Shown: piece by piece, positions 1 to 9,484 of the stretch
Position numbering within the stretch: the stretch's first letter is position 1
Layout of the letters: the number at the start of each line of letters is the position of its first letter
Virus record (IMG/VR): IMGVR_UViG_3300025769_000388
Span: 1-35,259 of that record
DNA from: a virus
Reading direction: 5' to 3' (one strand)
Length of the DNA: 35,259 nt
Made by a program: the position numbers and the translations under genes
The notes under the pieces: model-generated
Told to the model about the DNA's origin: nothing
The model's database searches: none
Seen by the model: the letters and a program-made list of their open reading frames with translations, nothing else

Positions 1-153
1 ATCTTTAAACTCAAATGTTTCGTATGCTTGTTTTCTGGTTGCTAATTCTTGTGTTGCGGCCTGTTGTTCTCTTCTGCGTTTTCTTCCACCGAATAAAGAT
101 CCTACCGCTTTTATAACACCCGGTGCTGCTGCTGCTATTAATGGTAATGCCAT
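1..153 (-). CDS. Partial gene, N-terminus of small virion-associated protein
   Basis: Only the first 51 codons are in the window; the gene runs off the left edge. The start is the ATG at 153, eleven bases after the stop of the upstream gene. The visible protein opens with a hydrophobic Ala-rich stretch (MALPLIAAAAPGVIKAVG), followed by a Gly-Gly-Arg-Lys-Arg basic cluster and then a charged, Gln-rich helix. A short membrane-active or amphipathic N-terminus followed by a basic segment is common in phage internal virion and ejection proteins. The place directly after the nozzle-like gene fits that idea, but the function is inference. I do not recognise a specific family. Confidence 0.7.
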   Translation of the reverse strand, partial: MALPLIAAAAPGVIKAVGSLFGGRKRRREQQAATQELATRKQAYETFEFKD

Positions 154-164
154 AATTATTATAT

Positions 165-491
165 TTAACTGCTAAAGCTTACTTCGGAATTTACCGCGTA
201 AAGCTCGCAAAATTCTGTTGATGTATTTTTTATTGTAACTGTTGCATGATAGCCTATAAGCCCATTACTATTTATCACGTTGTTTTTATTAAACATAAAA
301 TATGTATTTTCGTCTACCGCCCCTGCAGAATTAAGAACATCTACAACAAACGATTTACGATCCGATGCAACACTAACGCAGGTACCCAATTTTACTTTAT
401 GGCTTTCTCCATCCCTTGATATATATATTATATCAGTCGGTTGCAAAGAAGTATTTATTTCTTTAGAAAATGTTATTGTTTTATTTGCCAT
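165..491 (-). CDS. Small structural protein of unknown function
   Basis: A 108-residue protein beginning MANKTITFSKEIN. It has alternating short beta-strand-like segments, few charges in clusters, and no signal peptide or membrane segment. It lies one base after the stop of the giant nozzle-like gene and just before the truncated gene at the window edge, so it is probably cotranscribed with the tail genes and may be a virion component. The composition (Thr, Ser, Asn, Val) resembles small beta-rich tail proteins. No family was recognised, and the role is inferred only from position. Confidence 0.75.
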   Translation of the reverse strand: MANKTITFSKEINTSLQPTDIIYISRDGESHKVKLGTCVSVASDRKSFVVDVLNSAGAVDENTYFMFNKNNVINSNGLIGYHATVTIKNTSTEFCELYAVNSEVSFSS

Positions 492-492
492 T

Positions 493-3400
493 TTATGGAT
501 TTAAAATATTAGCATTAGAACCAAAATTACTTCCTTTTGTAATATGGTCAACAATAGTAATAAGAGTTGGGTCATCTGATAATTGTCCAACAAATGTGTT
601 TGAATTTACCCATATTTCTGCTCTAAATGATTGAGTTACATACGGTATATTTGGTCCAACCTGCAATACTCCAGTTCGGTTATTTAATTCTAGTGTGTCA
701 AATTTAACCTCAAAAGGATCCGGTTCAAAATATTTCATTTTACTGCTAGGTATAACAACCACTTTTTCTATATTATTTACTATTTGCACAGCTGAGTTAC
801 CGCTGAACTCTACCCCAAAACCTAATCTTGTTCCGCCGTATAGCCCACTTGTTAAAGAACTAATGATCCCATTCATTTGCATAACGTATCCGCCAGAAGG
901 TCGCAAAGATTGAGGTGTGCCTAATACTCCCCCGCTTGTTACCCAACTTGAATAATAGCTTTTTGTAAATGCAGCAAATTCAGCTTTTGCAGTAAAGTCA
1001 GGAATTTCACTGCACAATTCTGATATTTCAGTTATTCCTCTAACTCCATTTGCAGGATATTGAATTATTTTTGAATTAGTAAAATCTTTAAAATAAACAT
1101 ACTCAGCGTTTATGCCAGTGTAATCAGATTCCCATGGAAAAGATACTCTTTTACCTGTTTTTGTTGATAAAAATGATCCAACCGTTACACCATTGCTATT
1201 AGAGTTGTCATGCGTATAAACTCGAAGACTACCTGTTTTGTTTGAATTACACGCTTCTTGCCTTGTAGGTTTAGGATCTCCTACGTTTATTGAAAAATTT
1301 TCTCCAACGTCAGCCGATATTCGTATATCTAATGTTCCTAAGCTTTTATTATTGGACGTTACGTCTGTTATATTCACTAATAAATTAACAGTTAATTCTA
1401 AACCGTTATCATCTATAGTAAAAGGACCGTCTACTGTAACATTGCTTCCTCCGCCAATAGGCGTATAACTACCAGCTGTAGCTTTAGTTATTTCGCTAGG
1501 ATTATTTATTATATCAAAAATAGTACTGAGTTGGCCCTCATGAAAAGAAGTGTTTGCTCCTCCATTTTCAAAAACCCCTGTATCAATTGCTCTTTTCCTA
1601 TCTATTTTATATGTAAACTGCACTAATCTATAGGTAGCGCTTCCTGTAGCTGTCTCTGTTATTACATCGCTTTGTTTAGGCGAAAAGTAATTCCAATTTT
1701 CATATTGCGGAAGTTTTGATCTCCAAATAGACACAGAAGATTTTTCGTCAATTTCTATTGCCCCGATTTCATGGGTTAAAACATTTTTAATTTTAACTAT
1801 ATAATCATTAGCATTCGACGGTTCAGCCTCAGCAATATCCCTAGATGGTTTTATGGTCAATGTTTTATCCGCAGTAGGAAAAGTGAAATTCCCAGGATCA
1901 AAAGATATTGTAGCTTTTTTATCTGTAAAATCTAAAATTTCTAGTGTGCCATCGTTGTCATAAGTAGACGTTACGTCTGTTGATCCATCATATAATTTCC
2001 ATTCTCCTGCTTGAATAGCGGCTTCTCCATCACCATCTAAAAATTGCTTACCTGAGTTCATTGTAATTGCATATTGAACTTTAGTATAGTCAGTATTAAT
2101 AGCTCCTGCTATGCCGGTTATTTGAGTATAAGAATTTACAAATGAGCCATTATAGTCTGATGAATTGTTTGCGTCTGAATACGCTACAGTAATTGTAATA
2201 TCTTTATTAACAAAATCATCTAATTCAAGTGTTATTATTTCCGTATCCTGTGTCATTTCAGGAATAAGCAAAGATAAATTTAAAGTGGTAACATGCTCAT
2301 TAGGACTCGCTCCAAATTCTACACTAATATTTTTTATTTCAATATTGTCATCATTTTTACCGTCTTTAAAAATAAAATCATTAGGTGAAATATTTTTTAT
2401 TTTTGAATATGTTTCGTTAGAATCTAATGTTAACTCTATTGACACATTTTTTTCTAAAGTGTCCCCGCTAAAACCTTTAAACTTATTAGTAACAACACCT
2501 CCAGATAAATCAGCGTGGTAAACTTTTAATTGCACTTCTTTTGCGGCTTTTGCTGCCCTTGTAAATGTAATAGGGTTTGAAACAAAAGTGTCAGCAAATT
2601 CAGTTTTAATAGCTTTACCAGATATTGGGTCTTTAGAATCGCTTATAAAAAATTCTAAAGTATATGTAGCTGCAGCATTATAATCTGTAGCACTAAAATC
2701 TAGTGTTATAGTACTACTTGCTGAATCTTGTTGCTTAATTGTTCTTTCTTGTAATACAGTTGAACCTCTTTTAAATTTCCATCCATACGATGCATAAATA
2801 TCATTTGTAACAACAGCATTAACAGTTTGAAGATCGTTTTCTAATGTATAATAGGTTGCCAAATCGGATACACTATGCAAATACTTTACCTCAGGAGGTA
2901 TTACTTTAGCATTAAGTTTTATAGTATAATCCCTATTTGTTTGTGTCTGAGAAGGTATTGTGGTTCTTTCTATTATTTCAATATTACCTGTTTCCTGATT
3001 TTTTATTATATCAGAATGAGCTGAAATTTTTGAATTATTAATAGATAAGTCTGCAGCACTAATAGAATAATTATCATTTGGGAATAATATTCTTCTGCGT
3101 ATTTCTACGACATCTTTTGGTTTTCCTGTGACAGTATAAGTGCCATTGCCTTCAGAAGCCGTACAGCCTTCCAAATCCACGCTATAACTGCCGGAAACAG
3201 TAACATCTTTTAAATAAAATCTTACTCCTTCAAATAAAATTTGCACAAGTTCATCATTTTCCGGGTAGGAATCAATACCATGTGTATACGTTACAGAAAC
3301 ACCATCACCGTTTTGTGTAAAGGTGCAATTTTTCCCCTTAAAATCACTAGCTATAAATTTATACGCTGGGTCTGTGGGGCGTATTGGCCCTAAAGTTACA

Positions 3401-6400
3401 GTGCTTTTTGTTATTCTGTCTCCAGAATATCCGCTTATTTGAACCTGATTTCCAGAGGTCATACCAACGGGGTAGTACCCACCTGAATTATTCACTAGTA
3501 TAAATGTTAGGTTTGTTTTTACCCTATTATCCGGAATATTATCTAAAGTCGTTGGCTTACCGATGCCTTGAAAATTAAACTTTTTTAAGTCAAGGTTACT
3601 ATTAGTCTGTGAAAAAGTTTTAACCTCACCTTTTATGTTAGCAAAATATTTATTTTCTTTATTTATAAAAGAAATATCTGAAGAGCTTTCTTGGTCTGTT
3701 TTTACGGTTGCTTCCCAGTCTTTAGTGCCCTCATAAGATAAAGTTCTAAATCTTTTTACGGCAGAGGGATCGTCGTTTATTTCTAATTTAATTTCAGAAT
3801 TATAATCTGTTCCATAAAAATTGTTTCTATTTACAGCTTCTACGTCATGCAACCAAAACCCGCTATCTTTAAAAGTATAATATTTGCTATTCAAAGAACA
3901 CGCCCAGTCAGGTACAAAAGATTTACGAGTTACCCACCCATTTACACTTTCAGAAAAACATACTGTGTCTTCATCTGTTGCAAATGTTAAATTGTACATT
4001 TTATTTCTTTCGTCAAATGACCCAAATATAGTTTGGTTTCCAGATAATCGATCTCTAAAGAAATCGTTCATATTAACGTTTGAAATTGGTGTTAAACCAT
4101 CTTTTGACAAACGCATTACTTTGCCATTTTTTCTATCAACAAAATAACAGCGATAGCCAAATGAAGCAAATGACTGTGGATCATTTGATATACCAAAATC
4201 TCCGTTGTATTCTATTGGGTTACCAATTACATTCCTAGACGCTATTAAGTTTGTAGAGCCGTCAGCATTAAATAAAGCATCTTTATCAGCGGGCGCTCTT
4301 AGTATTTTATTTTCTAAAAATACCACAACGCTATCATCCCATGCATGTAATTTTTGTATTTTGCCATAGGAAGGTAAAAAGTCTTTTGTAATACTTTCAG
4401 CCTGTATAAACTGATTAGAATTATTTATACTACTTTTAGAATTAACAATTCCAGACCAGATTAGTCCATTAAATTTTCTTTCTTCTTCGTATCCTTCTTC
4501 GAGAACTGCCGAAGCTTTAACCCCATTTCTTATATAAGGAGCATTAAAATCATCTCTTATTCTATTGCTTTCTACTCCATTGCCAAAGCTAAAACAGTTG
4601 TACCAATTTATTTCTTGTTCTTGTCCGTGAAATTGTATTGGGAACGCTTTTTCTGTTTCGTAATATATATCTAATTCTGTAGTTTGAGCTAATGGCTCTG
4701 TTTCAAAAATAGCAGGATTATTAGTAAAAGGTGCTTTTTCATCTTGATCAACCTCGCGTAATATAGATACGGTTATAAAATTACCAGGAGATAATTTTTC
4801 TTTATTAACAGCTACTTTTTGAGTCAAAGGCGTTAAAGTTCCATCGGCGTCTTTGAATATAAGCCTTAATTCTATAACACCCCCCGCGATACTAGTTTTC
4901 TTTATTTGTTTAACACCTACTCTATATATCGTAGAATGATTACTAAATTTTAATAAATCGCCAACTTCAACTGCTTTTAAAAAACTAGTGCTATTTCTAA
5001 GATTTGTTTGCCGTAACGTTATATGTGTATTTTCAGTACCTATTTTAAACGTACCACCACCAGTATTCCCGCCATTACTAACATATATATCATTTAATCC
5101 AATACCACCTTTTCCGTCATACCTATGACCGTCAAAAGATGATGTGTACGTATTAAAATATGTTTTACCATCTTCGAGCTCTTCCTCAAGTTCCCCGAAA
5201 TTCTTTAAAGTTGTATTAGACTCTAATTTTACAAAAAACCTACCTTCAAATTCAGGATCACCTGCGTTTAAATTGGTTTTAAAAATCTGCATTTCAATAG
5301 CAGGCCTAGGTGCCGAAGCGTCATCTGAAGGGTCAACGTATAATATATTTACGTCTTCCCCAAATGGTTTTTTAAACACTATTTCTGCTTCATCGTCTCC
5401 GGGAAGATCATATCTTACGGATTTAATTTCGTAGGCTTTTGTTGTTTTCCCTTTAACTCCAAATTTAATATAATTACCAGCCTTTAAATTTGTTTTAAAT
5501 TCATCTTCAATACCTTGCTGGCCCCCTTCTGAACTAATTGTACCAGTAGAATTTACAGATCTTATCTGCACAACATCATTACCTTCAAAAGGAGTAGAGC
5601 CCGCTCTCTTTACAGCCGTTGTTGATCCATCACCAAAACTAGGGGCAAATAAAACATTATTTAATTGATCAATTTGATCTAATTTTTCTGTTATAAATTC
5701 AGGAGCTTCAGAAGATATATCAATTATTTTGTATCTATTATCGGAGTCTGTTACAGCATCGTCTTTACCATGCACTTTTTTAAGATACAAATAATTATCT
5801 TGCGTTATTTTATTTCTTTCTGCTGAAGAAAATGAAACATAGCAAAATCCGTTTTCGTCATCAAAATACATTCTATCCGCTGCTAAATTATAGTATTCAG
5901 CAGAAGACTCTTTGATAAAGTATTTAAAATGTGTTGCCCAAGCTGGAGGATTGTTATTTATTTTTAAATTGAATTTGTTTACGTTTACACTTTCATTTTT
6001 TGGAACAAAAAACGAACTGTCTTTTCCAGAAAGAACAGGTGTTTGTCTATTAAATTGATCTACATAAACAACACCAAATTCATAATTTCTATTAGATTTT
6101 ACGCTTCTTTTTAAACCCCTTGAAGCATGCTTTAACGTACTAGAAATATCAATATCCTCTTCAAAATTATAATTTTGTAAATAATTACCATAAACAACTC
6201 TATTAGAAATTATTTCTTGTGCTTTTGCTTTTCTAGGTATATTATCCCACTGCCGTAACAACTGAGTGTTTGGTACTGTTGATTTTATCTTTTCTTTTGT
6301 TATTTCAAAATTAAGATTAATTGGCCCAGGCTTTTTCTTTGTATCTATTATGTAAACATTATTATCGTCATCAAATTTTAATAATATATCAATTGACTTA

Positions 6401-7854
6401 ACATTGCTAGGCCCAGTGCTAATGTTATTTAAATTAATTTTTCTAAGATTATTGATAACACCTTCATTAAAGCCTTTTTTACCGTCGTATTTAAATTCTT
6501 TAGGATAAAAAGCAGGCTCAGTAAATGGTGAAAATGTTGAGTACGTATTGTCGTCAAATTTCCATCTATATGCAAATCTTGGAAATTTTAATTCATATAT
6601 AGGATCGTTTTCTTGCAAAATTTGGTGAACATAATAATTTTTGTTTTCAGGTTCCGTTGAATACGATAATATTTCAAATTGTATTTTGTTACCTGTAATG
6701 TTATTTATTTTAGCTTTAGCTTGTTCATCCTTATTATTCTCTTCAAACTCAAATATGATTATATCATCTTCTTTCCAATCTGGTAAAACAGAATATGACT
6801 TTGTAAAATATTTATTAGAACCCCCAGGGGTTGGTAAATAATCAGGTTGAAACGGGATAGGATTGTCTTGGTAGAAGTTAAATGTAGCATCCGAAACTTC
6901 AACATCTCCATCTCGCAATGTATTACTAAGAACCATAGACGGAGCTGCTTGTGGTGCTCTTTTTGCTACACTTATATCATAATCATAAACCAATCGCGTC
7001 CCTGAAGAATCGGTAATTTTAGTGTCTGACTCAGACGATATTGTTCCGTCTTCTAACTTTAATTCTTTAGAGTTTCTTTTGAATTTATCAATATCAACAA
7101 CTCTAGGTTCGTTTAAATTGTCTGTAAAGAACAATAAACCTTCTAATATGTTAGCTCCTGTAATTAGGTTCTTTTTTTGAAAATTTAATAAGCTGCTAGT
7201 GGTAGATGTAAAAGTAACATTTAAATCCCCTGCATCTTTATTAGCATTATTAATTTTTTCAAATGTCCATATACTTTCTCCTCCATCAAGGGACACTTCT
7301 TTTACTACTGTATTTTTAGGTATTGTAAAACTTAAATCAGGCCTTTCCCCAACATTTATTTCTGTAGTGTAATCTGTTGTGCGGGGAAGTGAAGCTGTAG
7401 GTGCTTTACCACCGCTAAAAAATATATTTAAGAGCTCTTGCTCAGATAAATTTCTTATTGTTAAATAATCTTGATATTTATTGTCAAAACTAGATAAAAA
7501 AGATAAATTAGTTACATTTGTAACGACTTTTTCTTTCTTGTCAATTAATATTGGAGAAACATCATTATTAGCAACATCGTACTCATAAATTCCATCAATA
7601 TTATCAGAAGTTACAAACCAATATATTTTTTTATTAAGTAAATCTTTTGCTGTGCCAATACATTTTGCGTTTGTTAATCCTAAATCAAATAATTCAGTAT
7701 TACCCAATATATTTTCAACAGCACCTGCGTCAGATCCCTCTGAACTAGATATTTGTATATTTAAAGCGTCTCTATACTCGCCGTTAGGTATAAGTCTTTC
7801 GTCAAGGTCTTTATTCATTCGACCTTTAACAAATGTGTGCTTCAATTCTGCCAT
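493..7854 (-). CDS. Giant tail nozzle/muzzle-like structural protein (2453 aa)
   Basis: This is the largest gene in the window. The N-terminus has a conserved opening (MNKDLDERLIPNGEYRDALN, then a Ser-Glu-Gly-Ser and ENILGN stretch) that I associate with phage nozzle or stabilisation proteins of the P22 gp10 / T7 gp12 type, which cap the short tail and gate the DNA channel. Around residues 1100-1300 there are beta-propeller-like segments (QKLHAWDDSVVVFLENKIL and YRCYFVDRKNGKVMRLSKDG). From about residue 1400 on, the protein becomes Thr/Ser/Asn-rich with Ig-like or fibre-like beta segments. It follows two connector genes, which is the usual place for a nozzle. Known nozzle proteins are shorter (roughly 470-800 aa in T7 and P22), so the extra 1000 or so C-terminal residues may be fused fibre or decoration domains. 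The fold assignment is inference. Confidence 0.7.
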   Translation of the reverse strand: MAELKHTFVKGRMNKDLDERLIPNGEYRDALNIQISSSEGSDAGAVENILGNTELFDLGLTNAKCIGTAKDLLNKKIYWFVTSDNIDGIYEYDVANNDVSPILIDKKEKVVTNVTNLSFLSSFDNKYQDYLTIRNLSEQELLNIFFSGGKAPTASLPRTTDYTTEINVGERPDLSFTIPKNTVVKEVSLDGGESIWTFEKINNANKDAGDLNVTFTSTTSSLLNFQKKNLITGANILEGLLFFTDNLNEPRVVDIDKFKRNSKELKLEDGTISSESDTKITDSSGTRLVYDYDISVAKRAPQAAPSMVLSNTLRDGDVEVSDATFNFYQDNPIPFQPDYLPTPGGSNKYFTKSYSVLPDWKEDDIIIFEFEENNKDEQAKAKINNITGNKIQFEILSYSTEPENKNYYVHQILQENDPIYELKFPRFAYRWKFDDNTYSTFSPFTEPAFYPKEFKYDGKKGFNEGVINNLRKINLNNISTGPSNVKSIDILLKFDDDNNVYIIDTKKKPGPINLNFEITKEKIKSTVPNTQLLRQWDNIPRKAKAQEIISNRVVYGNYLQNYNFEEDIDISSTLKHASRGLKRSVKSNRNYEFGVVYVDQFNRQTPVLSGKDSSFFVPKNESVNVNKFNLKINNNPPAWATHFKYFIKESSAEYYNLAADRMYFDDENGFCYVSFSSAERNKITQDNYLYLKKVHGKDDAVTDSDNRYKIIDISSEAPEFITEKLDQIDQLNNVLFAPSFGDGSTTAVKRAGSTPFEGNDVVQIRSVNSTGTISSEGGQQGIEDEFKTNLKAGNYIKFGVKGKTTKAYEIKSVRYDLPGDDEAEIVFKKPFGEDVNILYVDPSDDASAPRPAIEMQIFKTNLNAGDPEFEGRFFVKLESNTTLKNFGELEEELEDGKTYFNTYTSSFDGHRYDGKGGIGLNDIYVSNGGNTGGGTFKIGTENTHITLRQTNLRNSTSFLKAVEVGDLLKFSNHSTIYRVGVKQIKKTSIAGGVIELRLIFKDADGTLTPLTQKVAVNKEKLSPGNFITVSILREVDQDEKAPFTNNPAIFETEPLAQTTELDIYYETEKAFPIQFHGQEQEINWYNCFSFGNGVESNRIRDDFNAPYIRNGVKASAVLEEGYEEERKFNGLIWSGIVNSKSSINNSNQFIQAESITKDFLPSYGKIQKLHAWDDSVVVFLENKILRAPADKDALFNADGSTNLIASRNVIGNPIEYNGDFGISNDPQSFASFGYRCYFVDRKNGKVMRLSKDGLTPISNVNMNDFFRDRLSGNQTIFGSFDERNKMYNLTFATDEDTVCFSESVNGWVTRKSFVPDWACSLNSKYYTFKDSGFWLHDVEAVNRNNFYGTDYNSEIKLEINDDPSAVKRFRTLSYEGTKDWEATVKTDQESSSDISFINKENKYFANIKGEVKTFSQTNSNLDLKKFNFQGIGKPTTLDNIPDNRVKTNLTFILVNNSGGYYPVGMTSGNQVQISGYSGDRITKSTVTLGPIRPTDPAYKFIASDFKGKNCTFTQNGDGVSVTYTHGIDSYPENDELVQILFEGVRFYLKDVTVSGSYSVDLEGCTASEGNGTYTVTGKPKDVVEIRRRILFPNDNYSISAADLSINNSKISAHSDIIKNQETGNIEIIERTTIPSQTQTNRDYTIKLNAKVIPPEVKYLHSVSDLATYYTLENDLQTVNAVVTNDIYASYGWKFKRGSTVLQERTIKQQDSASSTITLDFSATDYNAAATYTLEFFISDSKDPISGKAIKTEFADTFVSNPITFTRAAKAAKEVQLKVYHADLSGGVVTNKFKGFSGDTLEKNVSIELTLDSNETYSKIKNISPNDFIFKDGKNDDNIEIKNISVEFGASPNEHVTTLNLSLLIPEMTQDTEIITLELDDFVNKDITITVAYSDANNSSDYNGSFVNSYTQITGIAGAINTDYTKVQYAITMNSGKQFLDGDGEAAIQAGEWKLYDGSTDVTSTYDNDGTLEILDFTDKKATISFDPGNFTFPTADKTLTIKPSRDIAEAEPSNANDYIVKIKNVLTHEIGAIEIDEKSSVSIWRSKLPQYENWNYFSPKQSDVITETATGSATYRLVQFTYKIDRKRAIDTGVFENGGANTSFHEGQLSTIFDIINNPSEITKATAGSYTPIGGGSNVTVDGPFTIDDNGLELTVNLLVNITDVTSNNKSLGTLDIRISADVGENFSINVGDPKPTRQEACNSNKTGSLRVYTHDNSNSNGVTVGSFLSTKTGKRVSFPWESDYTGINAEYVYFKDFTNSKIIQYPANGVRGITEISELCSEIPDFTAKAEFAAFTKSYYSSWVTSGGVLGTPQSLRPSGGYVMQMNGIISSLTSGLYGGTRLGFGVEFSGNSAVQIVNNIEKVVVIPSSKMKYFEPDPFEVKFDTLELNNRTGVLQVGPNIPYVTQSFRAEIWVNSNTFVGQLSDDPTLITIVDHITKGSNFGSNANILNP

Positions 7855-7857
7855 TTA

Positions 7858-8742
7858 CTAGTGCTTAATTTGTTGAGATTTACCTCTCATTATTTGAGTA
7901 AGATCTTCAATGCTAATATTTGCTAATCTTAATTTAGCTGAGCGAATAGCTGCTCTTTTTTCTTTTTTAAGTCTATTAACTTGGTATTCAGGTACATTAG
8001 CCTTTGCTGTAATTATACCATGAGCAATAAACTTATATATAGCTTCTTCTGCAAATTTGTGTATACGCATATCACCATCCGCAAATAAACCATCTGAAAT
8101 ATATTTTAAAACAAGTGTTTTACTTTTTAAATCACTTGAAAAACTTATGATGCCATTTGTATCATCAATTATAAAAAATCCTGTTTTTGTAGCTAGTTGC
8201 GGATTTAATCCATATCTTTTTCCAAAATCAACATTGTAGCCATATCCTTCTTCAAGGTTATCTATATTGTCCCGTTGCACATTATCACTGCTAGATTTTT
8301 GGAATCTTGAAACTGTTGTAGACTCTGAGCCTATTAATACGTTGCCATCTGCATCAAACAAATAATTATAATTATCATCTTGTAAAACAGAAGCTGGTGC
8401 AGATGATAAAGGAGCGGGTTTTATTGCTCTTTCTACTCCTGCGTCATCAACGTACGTAATTTTAACATAACTTACAAAATCATGTGGCAAATCTACAGAC
8501 AGCGATGGTGGTAACTCAAACTCTTGCGTTTTTAGGCTATTAACAGTGTCATAGTTTAATTCTTGTATTCCACGTTGGGCATGAAATGCAACTTCAGCTC
8601 TTTTTGCACTTTTAATAATCTTATCGTCACCTACTTGTGAAACAATAAAGTTATTAATAATGTCTGTAGCTGTTATATACTGATAGTTTCCTTTATTGGA
8701 ACCTTCGTAATATTCTTTGGGAGTTTGCGTTCCTAATGCCAT
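7858..8742 (-). CDS. Head-tail connector / tail tube ring protein
   Basis: A 294-residue protein whose place between the capsid block and the nozzle gene matches tail tubular (T7 gp11-like) or crAss-like ring proteins, which form the dodecameric adaptor under the portal. The N-terminal half is helical and ends with a PPSLSVDLPHDFVSYVKITY segment. The C-terminal part (residues about 220-290) is a helical, Lys/Arg-rich region containing HKFAEEAIYKFIAHGIITAK, typical of connector C-termini that contact the portal. The gene ends with TAG directly followed by TAA, two bases before the start of the nozzle gene. The general role is fairly sure; the exact homologue is not. Confidence 0.65.
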   Translation of the reverse strand: MALGTQTPKEYYEGSNKGNYQYITATDIINNFIVSQVGDDKIIKSAKRAEVAFHAQRGIQELNYDTVNSLKTQEFELPPSLSVDLPHDFVSYVKITYVDDAGVERAIKPAPLSSAPASVLQDDNYNYLFDADGNVLIGSESTTVSRFQKSSSDNVQRDNIDNLEEGYGYNVDFGKRYGLNPQLATKTGFFIIDDTNGIISFSSDLKSKTLVLKYISDGLFADGDMRIHKFAEEAIYKFIAHGIITAKANVPEYQVNRLKKEKRAAIRSAKLRLANISIEDLTQIMRGKSQQIKH

Positions 8743-8746
8743 TTAT

Positions 8747-9433
8747 TTAAGATTTTTCTTTTTGTACTTTTAAAGCGTCTTTCTGTTCTGCTATTTGGCT
8801 TATTTCGGCTTGTTTAATGACTATTCCTGCATAAGCTAGTATTTTATATACGAGAACAGTTTCTTCGCTTTCATGAAGCTCAAAATCAGTCGTGGTTGAT
8901 GAATCATAAAGACTTACATTATCAACATCAGTATAACCCCAAATAGCTTCTGCTGGAGTTTTAATATAGGATGCTTTAATACTAGACGTTATAGTTGAAG
9001 GATACACGTTTATATTGTTGCCTTCTCTGATAAAAACAGGCCTAGATGTAGTTGGTTTTGTTAAAGGTGAAGCATTTATGTATAAGTATTCGTTTTGAGC
9101 TATTTCTTCAACCTCTGTGGCATTGTTGTAGTATACAGTGCCTAATCTATATAAATCAGAAGATAAAGCAAAAGAAGGGTTTGTATAAGACAAAGTTGCT
9201 GACTTTCTGAATAGATTAATTTTTTCTTTAATATTTTTAATAATATTAGCATGCTCATTATTAATCTCACCCATTCTATTAAATTGGTTAAGATCATAGA
9301 AATACTGCTCAAATATTTCTAATTGAGCTTGATTAGCAAGCAGATTAAATTCTTGCGGAGTAATATAGCCTCTGTTTTCTTTATTTGAAATAGCTAATAC
9401 TCTATTATATACTGTGTTAATGCTAACTGCCAT
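8747..9433 (-). CDS. Head-tail connector / ring protein
   Basis: I chose the ATG at 9433, giving 228 residues starting MAVSINTVYNRVLAISNKEN. An in-frame ATG at 9478 would add 15 hydrophobic residues, but these would be encoded by the hairpin that precedes the gene, so the shorter start is better. The pattern 'helix, NRGYITPQEFNLLANQAQLE, helix, then beta-rich middle with PVFIREGNNINVYPS' is one I associate with adaptor proteins of crAss-like and related podoviruses. Four bases separate its stop from the next connector gene. The function is inferred from gene order and general sequence character. Confidence 0.65.
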   Translation of the reverse strand: MAVSINTVYNRVLAISNKENRGYITPQEFNLLANQAQLEIFEQYFYDLNQFNRMGEINNEHANIIKNIKEKINLFRKSATLSYTNPSFALSSDLYRLGTVYYNNATEVEEIAQNEYLYINASPLTKPTTSRPVFIREGNNINVYPSTITSSIKASYIKTPAEAIWGYTDVDNVSLYDSSTTTDFELHESEETVLVYKILAYAGIVIKQAEISQIAEQKDALKVQKEKS

Positions 9434-9449
9434 ATTTATATTTATAATA

Positions 9450-9475
9450 ATAAGGGCCACCGAAGCGACCCTTAT
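9450..9475 (-). terminator. Stable hairpin with UUCG tetraloop between head and connector genes
   Basis: On the minus-strand RNA this forms arms AAGGGUCGC and GUGGCCCUU closing a UUCG loop, with two more A-U pairs outside, eleven pairs in all including two G-U wobbles. C(UUCG)G is an unusually stable tetraloop. The stem is followed by UUAUUAUUAUAAAU rather than a clean U-run. It sits just after the stop at 9485 and just before the start at 9433, so it could be a leaky terminator, an RNA processing site or a 3' stabiliser. Confidence 0.6.
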
Positions 9476-9484
9476 CACTACGGT

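Noticed and set aside
9434-9478. Longer start of the 243-codon connector frame
   Set aside because: The extra 15 codons are encoded by the UUCG hairpin and its tail, and add a hydrophobic segment not expected in connector proteins.
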